Assembly (NCBI GenBank): GCA_035255045.1
Contig: DATFAA010000071.1
Location: forward strand, 1-28,849
Origin: JAGTRP01 sp035255045
Lineage (GTDB): Bacteria > Pseudomonadota > Gammaproteobacteria > Burkholderiales > Rhodocyclaceae
Reading direction: 5' to 3'
DNA length: 28,849 nucleotides
The position numbers were made by a program, and so were the translations under genes. Each line of letters opens with the position of its first letter. Within the stretch, counting starts at the first letter, position 1. A model generated the notes under the pieces. It was given only the letters and a program-made list of their open reading frames with translations, was not told where the DNA came from and ran no database searches. Below, one piece after another: positions 8,922 through 16,210 of this stretch.

Positions 8922-10376
8922 TCAGGCTCCTTGGGCTGGGGTGTCGCCCATGCGGGGTTCGGAGGGGGGCGGCGGCGGCCGGCGCTTGCGGCGCAGGTAG
9001 GACATCCAGTTGGCGATGTGCTGGCGGACCGAATAGCGCTTGGATTCCGCCTGCAGGATGCCGAGCACGGGGATGCCCTCGACCACGGCCAGGTCGGCGG
9101 GATTGCGCACCCGCTGGTCCATTTTCTCCAGGCCCATGGCGGCGCCGATGCCGAGGAGGATGCCGATGGCGATGGAGGCCAGGATGTTGAGGAGGATGCG
9201 CGGCCGGGCCGGGGATTCGGGCGCCACCGCCAGGCTCAGGATGCTGGCGTTGTTCTGCTGCATCTGGCTTTCCAGGTTGGTCAGGCTGATGCGCTGGGAG
9301 ACGGCGTCGTAGGCCCGCTGGGCGCTCTCCACGTCGCGGGCCAGGATGGCGATGGTGTCGCGCTCGGCCCGCAGGCGCAGGACGTGCTGCTTCTGGTCCT
9401 CGATGGCCTGCTGGATTTCCGCCGCCTTCTCGGTGGTGAGCCGGGTGGTGGCCATGGCGTTGCCGGAGATGCGGCGGATTTCCTCGTTCAGCTGGGTCTT
9501 GAGGCCGGCCGCCTGGGCTTCCACCTGCTTGTACATGGGGTGGTTGCGGCCCAGGGTCATGTTGAGCTCGGTGAGCTTGGCCTCGGCCTTGGCGATGTCC
9601 GCCTTCAGGCTCTGGACGATGGGGCTCTCCATGACGTCGGGGGAAAGCTCGTTGCCGGTGTTCTTGAGGCGGCTGGTGCTGGTGGCCCGTTCCCCCTGGG
9701 CCTCCACCAACTGGGCGGTGAGGGCGGAGAGGCGGGCGGTCTCGTGGTCGAGGCGGTCGTCGGTGGCGACGATGCCCTTCTCCTGCTGGTAGAGGGAGAG
9801 CTTGGCCTGGGCCTTCTCGAGGTCGCCGCGCAGGCTCTTCAGGCGCTGGTCGAACCAGGCCACGTACTGGCGGGCCGGCTCCACCCGCAGTTCGACATTG
9901 ACGTCCACATAGGCCTGGGCATAGGCGTTGGCGACGTTGGCGGCGAATTCCGGGTCGTTGGCGGTGTAGGTCAGGTTGATGACGTTGCTGCCCCGGGAGG
10001 GCTTGATGGTCAGGCCCCGGCCGAGGAGCTGGCCGTAGTAGTTTTCCAGGGGCAGCTTGCCGTCGGTGGCCTCCTTCCAGTTGGCCACCGCCTCCGGGTT
10101 CTGGCCCAGGCGCAGCAGCCGCACCACCCGGGTGGCGACCCGGTCGCTCTCGATGATGTCGGTCTGGGTGGTGATGTAGTTCATTGAGCCGGCACCCGGG
10201 GCGACGAAGCCGCCCACCGGGTCGGGCTTGATGTCGAGGACCACCGACGAGGTGGCGACGTACTGCTTGGGCATGACCAGGCTGACCAGGGTGGTCAGGG
10301 CCACCGTCGCCAGCAGGGTGAGGAGGGCCACCTGGCGCCGGGCCCAGACAATGGGGAGGATTTGCTGGAAATTCAT
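8922..10376 (-). CDS. epsF: EpsF, chain length determinant protein (Wzz-like)
   Basis: Inner-membrane polysaccharide co-polymerase of 484 aa, expected to set EPS chain length and link the polymerase to the export channel. It starts with a short cytoplasmic tail (MNFQQILPIVWARRQ), a first membrane helix (~16-35), a Wzz-type periplasmic domain, a long heptad-rich coiled coil (~165-350), then a Pro-rich motif APESPARPR leading into the second helix (ILLNILASIAIGILLGIGAA). The cytoplasmic C-terminus (~425-484) is short and lacks a kinase domain; the ATPase is supplied by the separate epsG downstream. ATG at 10376 is 22 nt after epsE, preceded by GGAGCGG. Family and role are well supported. Confidence 0.92.
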   Translation of the reverse strand: MNFQQILPIVWARRQVALLTLLATVALTTLVSLVMPKQYVATSSVVLDIKPDPVGGFVAPGAGSMNYITTQTDIIESDRVATRVVRLLRLGQNPEAVANWKEATDGKLPLENYYGQLLGRGLTIKPSRGSNVINLTYTANDPEFAANVANAYAQAYVDVNVELRVEPARQYVAWFDQRLKSLRGDLEKAQAKLSLYQQEKGIVATDDRLDHETARLSALTAQLVEAQGERATSTSRLKNTGNELSPDVMESPIVQSLKADIAKAEAKLTELNMTLGRNHPMYKQVEAQAAGLKTQLNEEIRRISGNAMATTRLTTEKAAEIQQAIEDQKQHVLRLRAERDTIAILARDVESAQRAYDAVSQRISLTNLESQMQQNNASILSLAVAPESPARPRILLNILASIAIGILLGIGAAMGLEKMDQRVRNPADLAVVEGIPVLGILQAESKRYSVRQHIANWMSYLRRKRRPPPPPSEPRMGDTPAQGA

Positions 10377-10398
10377 GGTTTCCGCTCCGTGGCCGGCC

Positions 10399-11214
10399 CT
10401 AGAACAGGCTTTCCTGGATGTAGATGACGTCGTCCGGCAGCAGGGCCTGGTCCATCCTGGGTTTGATGACCTGGATCTTGCCGTCCGGGCCGCGCCGATG
10501 GACCTGCACGCCCCGCTCGGTGCCCCGGGGGGTGAGGCCGCCGCCCAGGGCGAGGCCCTGGAGCACGGTCATGTCCCGCTCCAGCCGGTAGGAGCCGGCC
10601 CGCTGCACCTCGCCGTAGATGTAGTACATGGGGGCCCGGTGCACGTAGATGCTGTCGCCCCCGGCCACCTCCAGGTCCATGGGGGACTTCTTGGCCAGGA
10701 ACAGGGAGGGGATATCGATTTCCTGGCGGAAGTGCTTGCCGTCCCGGACGCCGGTGATGACCACGGTGTCGGCGCCGGCCGGGGCGATGCCGCCGGCCAC
10801 CGCCAGCATGTCGGAGAGGCGGGTGTTGAAGGTTTCGATGGGGTAGCGGCCGGGGCGGTTCACCAGGCCCAGGACGGAAACCTGGTTGCCCCGGATCTGG
10901 AGCACCAGGATGCTGACCTGGGGCTGGCGCACGAAGCCGCCCTTCTTGAGCTTGGTGGCGACGATGCCCTCGGCCTCGGAGATGGTGTGGCCGCCGAGCT
11001 GCATGGCGCCGACCAGGGGGTAGGTGACGGTGCCGTTCTCGGAGACCCGGGTGTCCAGGGTGAGATCGGGGTTCTGGAAGACGGTGACCCGGATCGAGTC
11101 GCCGGCGCCGAGCAGGTATTCGCTCTTCTTGCCATCCTGGGCCCGGGCGAAGCCGGCGGCCAGGAGCAGCAGCCAGCTGAGGACCAGGACCAGGAGTCGG
11201 GAAGATGTCTTCAT
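10399..11214 (-). CDS. epsE: EpsE, polysaccharide export protein (Wza-like)
   Basis: Periplasmic/outer-membrane polysaccharide export protein, 271 aa, shorter than Wza (~380). A signal peptide covers residues 1-25 (cleavage near ARA-Q) and has no lipobox cysteine. Then comes a Poly_export domain (YLLGAGDSIRVTVFQNPDLT..., GTVTYPLVGAMQLGG) and two SLBB-type segments (VSVLGLVNRPGRYPI and YYIYGEVQRAGSYRL). The absence of both the lipid anchor and the C-terminal helix that forms the Wza pore suggests that another protein, probably EpsL, provides the outer-membrane channel; that is inference. The ATG at 11214 has a textbook GGAGG site 8 nt upstream, 26 nt after epsD. Confidence 0.92.
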   Translation of the reverse strand: MKTSSRLLVLVLSWLLLLAAGFARAQDGKKSEYLLGAGDSIRVTVFQNPDLTLDTRVSENGTVTYPLVGAMQLGGHTISEAEGIVATKLKKGGFVRQPQVSILVLQIRGNQVSVLGLVNRPGRYPIETFNTRLSDMLAVAGGIAPAGADTVVITGVRDGKHFRQEIDIPSLFLAKKSPMDLEVAGGDSIYVHRAPMYYIYGEVQRAGSYRLERDMTVLQGLALGGGLTPRGTERGVQVHRRGPDGKIQVIKPRMDQALLPDDVIYIQESLF

Positions 11215-11240
11215 CGGTTTTCCTCCAGGTGCTGTCGGGA

Positions 11241-12338
11241 TTACTTGAGACTCGAGATGCCCTTGCTGATGGAGCTGTCCGACGGCGGCGGCAGGCGGAC
11301 AGCGGAGGGCGAGCGGGCGCGCTCGGCTTCGGCCGCCTCCCGGGCCTTGTTCATTTCCTCGGCCCGCTTCGCCGCTTCGGTGGCCTGGGCGGCCCGGGCG
11401 GCCTGGCGGGCAGCCTCGGCTTCCTTGGCCTTGCGGGCGGCTTCCGCTGCCTCGGCCTGGCGGGCGGCCTCGGCCTCCTTGCCGAATTCGCCGACGTACT
11501 CGATCTTGGCCTTGCTGCGCAGGTCCTGCATGGCCTGCTTGACCAGCTCGTCGGTCTGGCGCCGGGCCAGGAACTGCTCGATGGCCGGGCGGGCGGCGTC
11601 TTCGCTCAGGGGCTCAGGGGTGGTGCCGATGAGGGTGACGAGGGAGGCCCGCTCGCCGTTCTCGAACAGGGCCGACTGGCCGTCCTTCATGCGGGAGAGC
11701 TGGGGCAGGATGTTGAGGGAGATGCCTTCGGCCGGTTTGGCCATGACCACGCCGGCCACCTGGATGCCCTGGGCCCGCAGGCCGTTGAGGAGGTCCTCGC
11801 CGCTCTTCGACTTGGCGATCTGCTGGCGCACCGCCGCCACCACCTTGGGATCGGCCGGGAAGCCGATTTCCTGCACCCGGTAGATGCGGCGGTCGGCGAA
11901 CAGCTCGGGGTGCTCCCGGTAATAGGTTCGCACCGCCTCGGGGCTGGGCCGGTTCTTGCCGGCCACCGCCTGCTCCAGGTAGGCCCGGGCCAGGATTTCC
12001 CGGCGGGCGGCCTCCATGGTCTGCATGATCTTCGGGTCCCGGTCGAGCTTGGCCTCGAGGGCCTGCTGCACCGCCAGTTCCTGGTCCACGAGGCCGTCGA
12101 GGACCTTGCGCTTGGCCTCGGCGGTTTTCTCCGGAGTGAGTCCCGCCATGTGCTGGAGGACGAAGTTGATCTGGTGGATGGAAATCTCACCGGAATTGAC
12201 CTTGGCCGCCACCTGGGAGGCGGGCTTGCCCTCCCCGGCCTTGTCGCCGCAGGCCGTCAGGGCCGATGCGACGAGCATTATTGCGGTGAGGGCCCGGATC
12301 TTTCCTCTTGGCCCAGTCCGACGACAAAATCGATACAT
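11241..12338 (-). CDS. epsD: EpsD family peptidyl-prolyl cis-trans isomerase lipoprotein
   Basis: First gene of the EPS operon, 365 aa with the ATG at 12338. A lipoprotein signal ends in LTAC (Cys30). Residues ~45-135 resemble the SurA N-terminal chaperone helices (VLDGLVDQELAVQQALEAKL), and ~140-255 a divergent parvulin-type PPIase region (EAVRTYYREHPELFADRRIYRVQEIGF). The role is probably folding or assembly of EPS export proteins in the periplasm. Unusually, residues ~286-342 form a TolA-like Ala/Glu/Lys/Arg-rich coiled coil before a Ser/Pro-rich end. A GTG at 12368 would add 10 residues; the ATG is preferred because it gives a conventional lipoprotein signal, but neither has a strong ribosome binding site. 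Confidence 0.85.
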   Translation of the reverse strand: MYRFCRRTGPRGKIRALTAIMLVASALTACGDKAGEGKPASQVAAKVNSGEISIHQINFVLQHMAGLTPEKTAEAKRKVLDGLVDQELAVQQALEAKLDRDPKIMQTMEAARREILARAYLEQAVAGKNRPSPEAVRTYYREHPELFADRRIYRVQEIGFPADPKVVAAVRQQIAKSKSGEDLLNGLRAQGIQVAGVVMAKPAEGISLNILPQLSRMKDGQSALFENGERASLVTLIGTTPEPLSEDAARPAIEQFLARRQTDELVKQAMQDLRSKAKIEYVGEFGKEAEAARQAEAAEAARKAKEAEAARQAARAAQATEAAKRAEEMNKAREAAEAERARSPSAVRLPPPSDSSISKGISSLK

Positions 12339-12546
12339 TTCGCGATATCCGGTAATGCCAGCCGCCACACCGGCTAGGGTCCAAAGGATGTAACGGGGTC
12401 CTGGCTCGACAGGGCCACGGTACGTTCCCGGTCATCCTAGTTGCCGCGTCGGATGGGCAAAAGGAGGAATACCGATGCATCGCCGGTAGGAAATCACCCC
12501 ACCCGGGGGATGGAGAAAGGTGCAGAAAAAGCGGGGGAAAATCGAA

Positions 12547-12576
12547 TTTATGCCAGAAGTGGCACAAAAAATTCAA
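12547..12576 (-). promoter_or_regulatory. Candidate epsD operon promoter with dyad operator
   Basis: In the 285-nt gap between epsL and epsD, the minus strand shows TTGAAT (12571-12576) and CATAAA (12547-12552) separated by 18 nt, a weak sigma70-like pair. The spacer and -10 overlap a perfect dyad, TGCCA-GAAG-TGGCA (12551-12564), inside a wider AT-rich symmetry (GAATTT ... AAATTC). This looks like an operator placed on the promoter. The predicted 5' leader would be about 200 nt. Nothing else is recognisable in the gap. Prediction only. Confidence 0.35.
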
Positions 12577-12623
12577 TTTTCATGGGAAGGGGCTTGCCGG
12601 AAGCGGTCCGGCGGGCTGCCGCC

Positions 12624-13808
12624 TTAAAAACGGGCGGTGGCGGAGATGAGGGCCTGGCGGTCGGTGTAGTCGAGGGCGGTGCCGACGGAATTGCGCTTTT
12701 CCGCCGCCAGGCCGGCCTTCAGCTCCAGCCAGCGGTAGGCCTGGTAGGAGACGTCGATCCCGGCCCGGGCGACGTCGTCTTCCCGCCGGGGGCCGGCCAG
12801 GGCAGTGACTTCGCCCAGGTAGCGGCGGTGGGAGAAGCCGACCCGGCCGCTGACGCCGATCTTGGCGGTGGCGTCCCAGCGGGCGCCGAAGACCAGGTCG
12901 TCGGAGGTGTAGTAGCTGCTGCTGGTGTCCTGGAAGGCGTTGAGGCCGCGGACGTAGGTGGCGGTCAGGGAGGTCTTGGCGCTGTACTGGTACAGGTAGC
13001 CGAGCTGCCCGGTCCAGCCGGCGAAATTGCGCTTCGAGAAGTGCGGGTGGTGGCGCTCCAGGTACTCCAGGCGGCCGCTGAAGGTGCTGTGGCCGGTGGG
13101 CTGCCAGCTGGCGGCGAATTCCTGGCCGCGGTCGGTGAAGCGGTTGTCGAACTGGCTGAAGGTCTCGAAGGGGCGCTTGGTGTAGCGGCCGTCGGACTGC
13201 CGGGTCTGGAAGCTCAGCCAGTTGCCGGAGGCGGGGGTGTGCTTGATGCCGATGGCGGCGCCGCTGGCCTCGAAGTCGCTTTCCTGGGTGAGCAGCTGGT
13301 CATTGGTCACGGTCAGGTGGGACACCCCGCCGATGACGTGCCAGCTCGGATGGAAGGCGTATTCCAGGTTGAAGCGCTGGTTCTCGGTGGTGCGCAGGTT
13401 GCGCCGGCGCAGGCCCGGGAAGTCGGCGAAGGAGTTCTGGGCGGAACTGCGGTCGGCGGCCAGCTCCCCCTTCAGGTGGGAGCCCACGGCCCACAGCCAC
13501 TTGCCGTCGTAGTGCAGGCTGCCGGCGTTCAGGTAGTCGTTGTTGCTGTAGCGGGTGTCGATCCAGCTGACATGGGCGATGAGCTGCTGGAGGCTGATGC
13601 GCTTGTTGAAGTCGACCCCGGCGATGGTGGTGGTGATGGTTTCCATCGTGGGGTTGGCGGCCTTGGGCACCCGGAACAGGTTGTCATCCCGCAGCATGCT
13701 CGCCGAAGCCCTGAAATTGATGACGTCCGCCTCGTCGGCCTGGACGGGGAGGCTTGCCACCACGGGCAGAAGACAGGCAATGGAGAGACGGGGCGGCAAG
13801 CGGAACAT
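12624..13808 (-). CDS. epsL: EpsL, outer-membrane beta-barrel of EPS system
   Basis: Predicted outer-membrane beta-barrel of 394 aa with a signal peptide (MFRLPPRLSIACLLPVVASLPVQA) and many alternating aromatic strands, ending in a terminal Phe (ISATARF), the usual barrel-assembly signal. It matches the exosortase-B-associated EpsL family (start DVINFRASASMLRDDNLFRV; repeated 'RRxLTTENQRFNLEY'-like strands). The probable role is passage of EPS across the outer membrane together with EpsE. The frame is open to 13904, but that stretch contains the terminator of the preceding gene (13864-13892), so a start at 13808 is chosen, with weak GGTAAG 9 nt upstream; the ATG at 13814 is an alternative. 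It is separated from epsD by a 285-nt gap. Confidence 0.85.
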   Translation of the reverse strand: MFRLPPRLSIACLLPVVASLPVQADEADVINFRASASMLRDDNLFRVPKAANPTMETITTTIAGVDFNKRISLQQLIAHVSWIDTRYSNNDYLNAGSLHYDGKWLWAVGSHLKGELAADRSSAQNSFADFPGLRRRNLRTTENQRFNLEYAFHPSWHVIGGVSHLTVTNDQLLTQESDFEASGAAIGIKHTPASGNWLSFQTRQSDGRYTKRPFETFSQFDNRFTDRGQEFAASWQPTGHSTFSGRLEYLERHHPHFSKRNFAGWTGQLGYLYQYSAKTSLTATYVRGLNAFQDTSSSYYTSDDLVFGARWDATAKIGVSGRVGFSHRRYLGEVTALAGPRREDDVARAGIDVSYQAYRWLELKAGLAAEKRNSVGTALDYTDRQALISATARF

Positions 13809-13863
13809 AATCATGATCTTACCATGGGAAATCCGGGCCTTGCCCAGCGCCCGGGCCTTGCTG

Positions 13864-13892
13864 GACAAAGAAAACGGGGCTGGCGCCCCGTT
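13864..13892 (-). terminator. Rho-independent terminator of PEP-CTERM gene 1
   Basis: A perfect 8-bp stem AACGGGGC / GCCCCGTT with a TGGC loop (13873-13892) is followed on the minus strand by TTTCTTTG. It sits 18 nt past the stop codon of the PEP-CTERM gene at 13911 and argues that epsL begins at 13808-13814 rather than at 13904. Confidence 0.75.
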
Positions 13893-13910
13893 CTCTGACG
13901 GCACAACCGC

Positions 13911-14612
13911 TCAATGGCCCGACTGGCGGCGCCGGGCGATGGCGGTGATGAGACCCAGGCCCGCCAGAAGCATGCCGTAGGTGCTGGATTCCGGGATGGG
14001 AGCGGTGGGGCCGCTGCCGGGACCGGTATCGAGGAAGGAGGCGCTGCCGCTGTCGTTGAACTGGTTGATGCCGATGGCCCGCAGGCCGACCCGCAGGAGA
14101 TTGCCCTGGGTGGGGGGGCCTTCGGCGAGGGAGGCCACCACGTCGGCGAAGGTCTTGCCGGCATTGAGGATGCCGGACAGGGTGAGGAATTCCCCGGGCG
14201 CCTCGGCGGTGTCATTCACCCCGTTGACGAAGCGCGGGGTGACGGCCTGGGCGGACTCGGTGGCCCAGAAGCGGTAGGGGTCGGCGCTGGCGTCGGTCAG
14301 GATGGCCGGGTCGGTGTTCATGACGAACTGGACCCCGGGGCTCTGGTTGGCGACGGTGAAGCTGGAGAAGAGGTTGGAGGGAGCATCGTCGAAAAAGACC
14401 CGGGAGATGCTCGACTCCAGGGAGCCCCGGTTGGTGAAGGTGAACAGGACGTTGTCGCCCCCCCCGGAAGTCACTTCCATGGTGAGCTGCTTGCCGAGGC
14501 TCTGGAGCACCGTGTTGCCCGGTTCGGTGACCGGGATGAAGTTGAAGGAGGCGGCGGATGCCGCCAGGGACATTCCCGAGAGTAGGGCGAGTCCCGCGAG
14601 TTTGGCTTTCAT
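13911..14612 (-). CDS. PEP-CTERM protein with variant PES signal
   Basis: Exported protein of 233 aa: signal peptide MKAKLAGLALLSGMSLAASA, a Ser/Gly/Asn-rich beta-type body with no known domain, and a C-terminal sorting signal of about 29 residues: PIPES (205-209), STYGMLLAGLGL hydrophobic helix, then ARRR. The canonical third residue of PEP is replaced by Ser209. Exosortase B encoded at 7128 is the expected processing enzyme. It is a paralog of the gene at 15074 (shared SNLFS-x-T-x-ANQSPG region and identical signal peptide). The start codon is the ATG at 14612, AGGA 8 nt upstream, within an 83-bp block identical in both copies. Function beyond a surface or EPS-matrix role is unknown. Confidence 0.88.
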   Translation of the reverse strand: MKAKLAGLALLSGMSLAASAASFNFIPVTEPGNTVLQSLGKQLTMEVTSGGGDNVLFTFTNRGSLESSISRVFFDDAPSNLFSSFTVANQSPGVQFVMNTDPAILTDASADPYRFWATESAQAVTPRFVNGVNDTAEAPGEFLTLSGILNAGKTFADVVASLAEGPPTQGNLLRVGLRAIGINQFNDSGSASFLDTGPGSGPTAPIPESSTYGMLLAGLGLITAIARRRQSGH

Positions 14613-14632
14613 AAGAGGATTCCTGAATGAAG
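14550..14632 (-). repeat. 83-bp direct repeat, copy 1
   Basis: Identical, base for base, to 15746-15828. It spans the ribosome binding site, start codon and the first 20 codons (the signal peptide) of PEP-CTERM gene 1. The flanking body sequences have diverged far more, so this segment was homogenised recently or is under strong constraint. Confidence 0.95.
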
Positions 14633-14931
14633 ACTAACGGCGGATTCCCATGGCTGCCCGCCGCCTGGCGGGGCGGAAGGAGGCCGGGGAACGGCAAACG
14701 CGCAGCAGGCGCAGGCAGCGGCGAAAGCCGGCCCCGATGACGGGCCGGTTCCGGTGGCGCCCCCGGACTGGCTGCGTGCCTCCCAAGGAATGACGGCTCT
14801 TCTGCTCTCTCTGTGCGGCCGGCCGGCAGGGGCGCGGTCGTCGAGTCGAGTCCCCTCGCTGGCGGAGGGGTGGTAACAATCCGGAAATCCATGCTCTGTC
14901 CTGCATTTCAGCTCATGACCTGCCATACCAA
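14613..14931 (-). promoter_or_regulatory. Structured 5' leader of PEP-CTERM gene 1
   Basis: About 320 nt of untranslated leader from the predicted start point near 14931 to the ATG at 14612. Blocks shared with the leader at 15809-16204, in transcript order: GCAGGACAG and GGATTTCC; hairpin 14852-14870 (6-bp stem CCCCTC/GAGGGG) followed by GACTCGACTCG; AGAGAGAGCAGAA; a conserved 22-nt block at 14763-14784 containing GGGAGGCACGCAGCC; a strong hairpin at 14728-14748 (CCGGCCC-GTCATC-GGGGCCGG); then CCGCCCCGCCAGGC. No U-rich terminator is visible. I cannot match it to the c-di-GMP, cobalamin, TPP or glycine riboswitch patterns I know. No convincing gene lies in it. Confidence 0.6.
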
Positions 14932-14937
14932 CCTAAC

Positions 14938-14983
14938 AACATAGGAACTATCGAGGCGTTGTCAGTGGGGCGCTGGCTGTAGT
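14938..14983 (-). promoter_or_regulatory. Sigma70-like promoter of PEP-CTERM gene 1
   Basis: Minus strand: CTGACA (14960-14965), 16-nt spacer, TATGTT (14938-14943). Upstream, ACTACAG lies at 14977-14983. The second PEP-CTERM gene has the same elements at identical spacing (ACTACAG - 23 nt - CGATAGTTCCTA), which supports both calls and makes ACTACAG a candidate activator half-site. Confidence 0.6.
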
Positions 14984-15019
14984 CGACCACGGGCTGGATA
15001 TCCGTATGCGTAGTTCCGG

Positions 15020-15062
15020 ATGGGCGGGGCGCCGGGGTTTCTCCGGTGTTTCCCCCGCCCAT
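15020..15062 (-). terminator. GC-rich hairpin after PEP-CTERM gene 2
   Basis: A perfect 10-bp stem (ATGGGCGGGG at 15020-15029 with CCCCGCCCAT at 15053-15062), with a second CCGG-based stem inside, lies 11 nt past the stop codon. No T tract follows, so it may be a weak terminator or an RNA 3'-end stabiliser. Confidence 0.4.
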
Positions 15063-15073
15063 GCCGGCGCTCG

Positions 15074-15808
15074 CTAGCCGTTCTTGCGGCCCCGCCGGAC
15101 CATGGCCGACACCAGGCCGAGGCCGGCCAGGAGCATGCCGTAGGTCTGGGGCTCGGGGATCGGCGGCGGCGGCGAGCCCTCACCCCCGCCACTCGTGCCG
15201 GTGCCCTTGTCCAGGAAGGACATGGCGCAGCCGCAGACGTCGAGGTTCTCGATGGCGGTGAGCCGCAGCCCCACCCGCAGGAAGCTCTGGTTGGCCTCGT
15301 TGCCGCCGTTGAGGGAATTGACCACGTCGGTGAAGCTGTGGCCGCTGCGCAGGGCGGCGGCCAGGGTCAGGGATTCGCCGCCGGGAGCAGTGGAGTTGTT
15401 CACGCCGTTGGAGGCTGTGGGCGAGGTGGCGTTGAACTGCTGGGTGGTGGTGAAGTTGAAGGTCGGAATGCTGCCTCCCGGCAGGGGTGCGGGACTGACG
15501 CTGTGGAAGGAGACTTCGCCGGGGCTCTGGCTGGCGATGGTGACGTTGCTGAAGAGATTGGACGGGGTGTCGTCGAAGTACACCCCGGTCACGGCCGCGT
15601 TGATGCCGCCGGCGTTCCTGAAGGTGAACAGGGCCGTGTTGTCGCCACGGTCCGTCACGTCCATGGTCAGCTGGTTGCCCAGGTTGATCACCAGGTTCAG
15701 GCCGGCGGTATCCCGGGGTTCGATGATCGGGGTGAAGTTGTATTGGGCGGCGGATGCCGCCAGGGACATTCCCGAGAGTAGGGCGAGTCCCGCGAGTTTG
15801 GCTTTCAT
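15074..15808 (-). CDS. PEP-CTERM sorting domain protein
   Basis: Exported protein of 244 aa: signal peptide identical to its neighbour (MKAKLAGLALLSGMSLAASA), a Thr/Asn/Ser-rich body, a short CGC pair near residue 195, a Gly/Pro linker, and a canonical PEP-CTERM signal: PIPEPQTYGM starting at 216, hydrophobic helix LLAGLGLVSAMV, then RRGRK. Expected substrate of the exosortase B at 7128; after processing it would be released or transferred at the cell surface. The frame opens 13 codons earlier, but the ATG at 15808 is chosen because it has the signal peptide directly after it and AGGA 8 nt upstream, as in the paralog. Likely a surface or biofilm-matrix protein; the specific role is unknown. 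Confidence 0.92.
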   Translation of the reverse strand: MKAKLAGLALLSGMSLAASAAQYNFTPIIEPRDTAGLNLVINLGNQLTMDVTDRGDNTALFTFRNAGGINAAVTGVYFDDTPSNLFSNVTIASQSPGEVSFHSVSPAPLPGGSIPTFNFTTTQQFNATSPTASNGVNNSTAPGGESLTLAAALRSGHSFTDVVNSLNGGNEANQSFLRVGLRLTAIENLDVCGCAMSFLDKGTGTSGGGEGSPPPPIPEPQTYGMLLAGLGLVSAMVRRGRKNG

Positions 15809-15828
15809 AAGAGGATTCCTGAATGAAG
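15746..15828 (-). repeat. 83-bp direct repeat, copy 2
   Basis: Perfect partner of 14550-14632, covering the ribosome binding site, ATG and signal-peptide codons of PEP-CTERM gene 2. The two copies are 1,196 bp apart, the unit length of the tandem duplication. Confidence 0.95.
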
Positions 15829-16204
15829 GCTTGAGGGAAATCCCCATGGCCGCCTTGCTGCCTGGCGGGGCGGCAGGAGGCCGGGGGCGGCGACAGCACG
15901 ACAGGGACAGGAAGCGGCGAAGGCCGGCCCCGATGACGGGCCGGATTCGGTGGCGCTTCCGGACTGGCTGCGTGCCTCCCTAGGGCTGACGGGTGTTCTG
16001 CTCTCTCTATTCGATCGACCGGCAGGAAGTGCGACCGACGAGTCGAGTCCCTTCACTGGAGGAAGGGTGAAGCCGATGGTGCGGGAAGGAACGGGGATCG
16101 CCGCCCCCGGGCTGGGGGCGGCCGGCGTTGGCGTCGGTTCGGTCAAAGTCGGGAAATCCACGTCCTGTCCTGCGCTTTCAGTTTCATCGCCTGCTCGCAT
16201 CGAC
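15809..16204 (-). promoter_or_regulatory. Structured 5' leader of PEP-CTERM gene 2
   Basis: About 395 nt of leader, homologous to 14613-14931 but with an extra ~65-nt stretch containing a perfect 9-bp hairpin (16100-16122, GCCGCCCCC/GGGGGCGGC). Shared elements: hairpin 16049-16067 (CCCTTC/GAAGGG) with GACTCGACTCG directly after it, AGAGAGAGCAGAA, the conserved block at 15959-15980, and hairpin 15924-15944. The hairpin at 16049 differs from its partner by a C-G to T-A exchange on both sides of the stem, so pairing is preserved. Confidence 0.6.
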
Positions 16205-16210
16205 TTTCTT

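Noticed and set aside
13809..13904. Longer epsL beginning at the GTG at 13904
   Set aside because: The extra 32 codons run through the terminator hairpin at 13864-13892, and the extension lacks a signal peptide, while MFRLPPRL starts one directly.
14784..14852. Known riboswitch (c-di-GMP-I, cobalamin, glycine) in the PEP-CTERM leaders
   Set aside because: Key consensus strings of these classes, such as the GEMM core and the B12 box, were not found in either copy by eye; a covariance search is still needed.
14916..14931. Sigma54-like TGGCA-N8-AGCT on the minus strand in the leader of PEP-CTERM gene 1
   Set aside because: The GG-N10-GC spacing fits, but the -12 element is poor and the site is not conserved at the equivalent place in the second copy, whereas the sigma70-like pair is.
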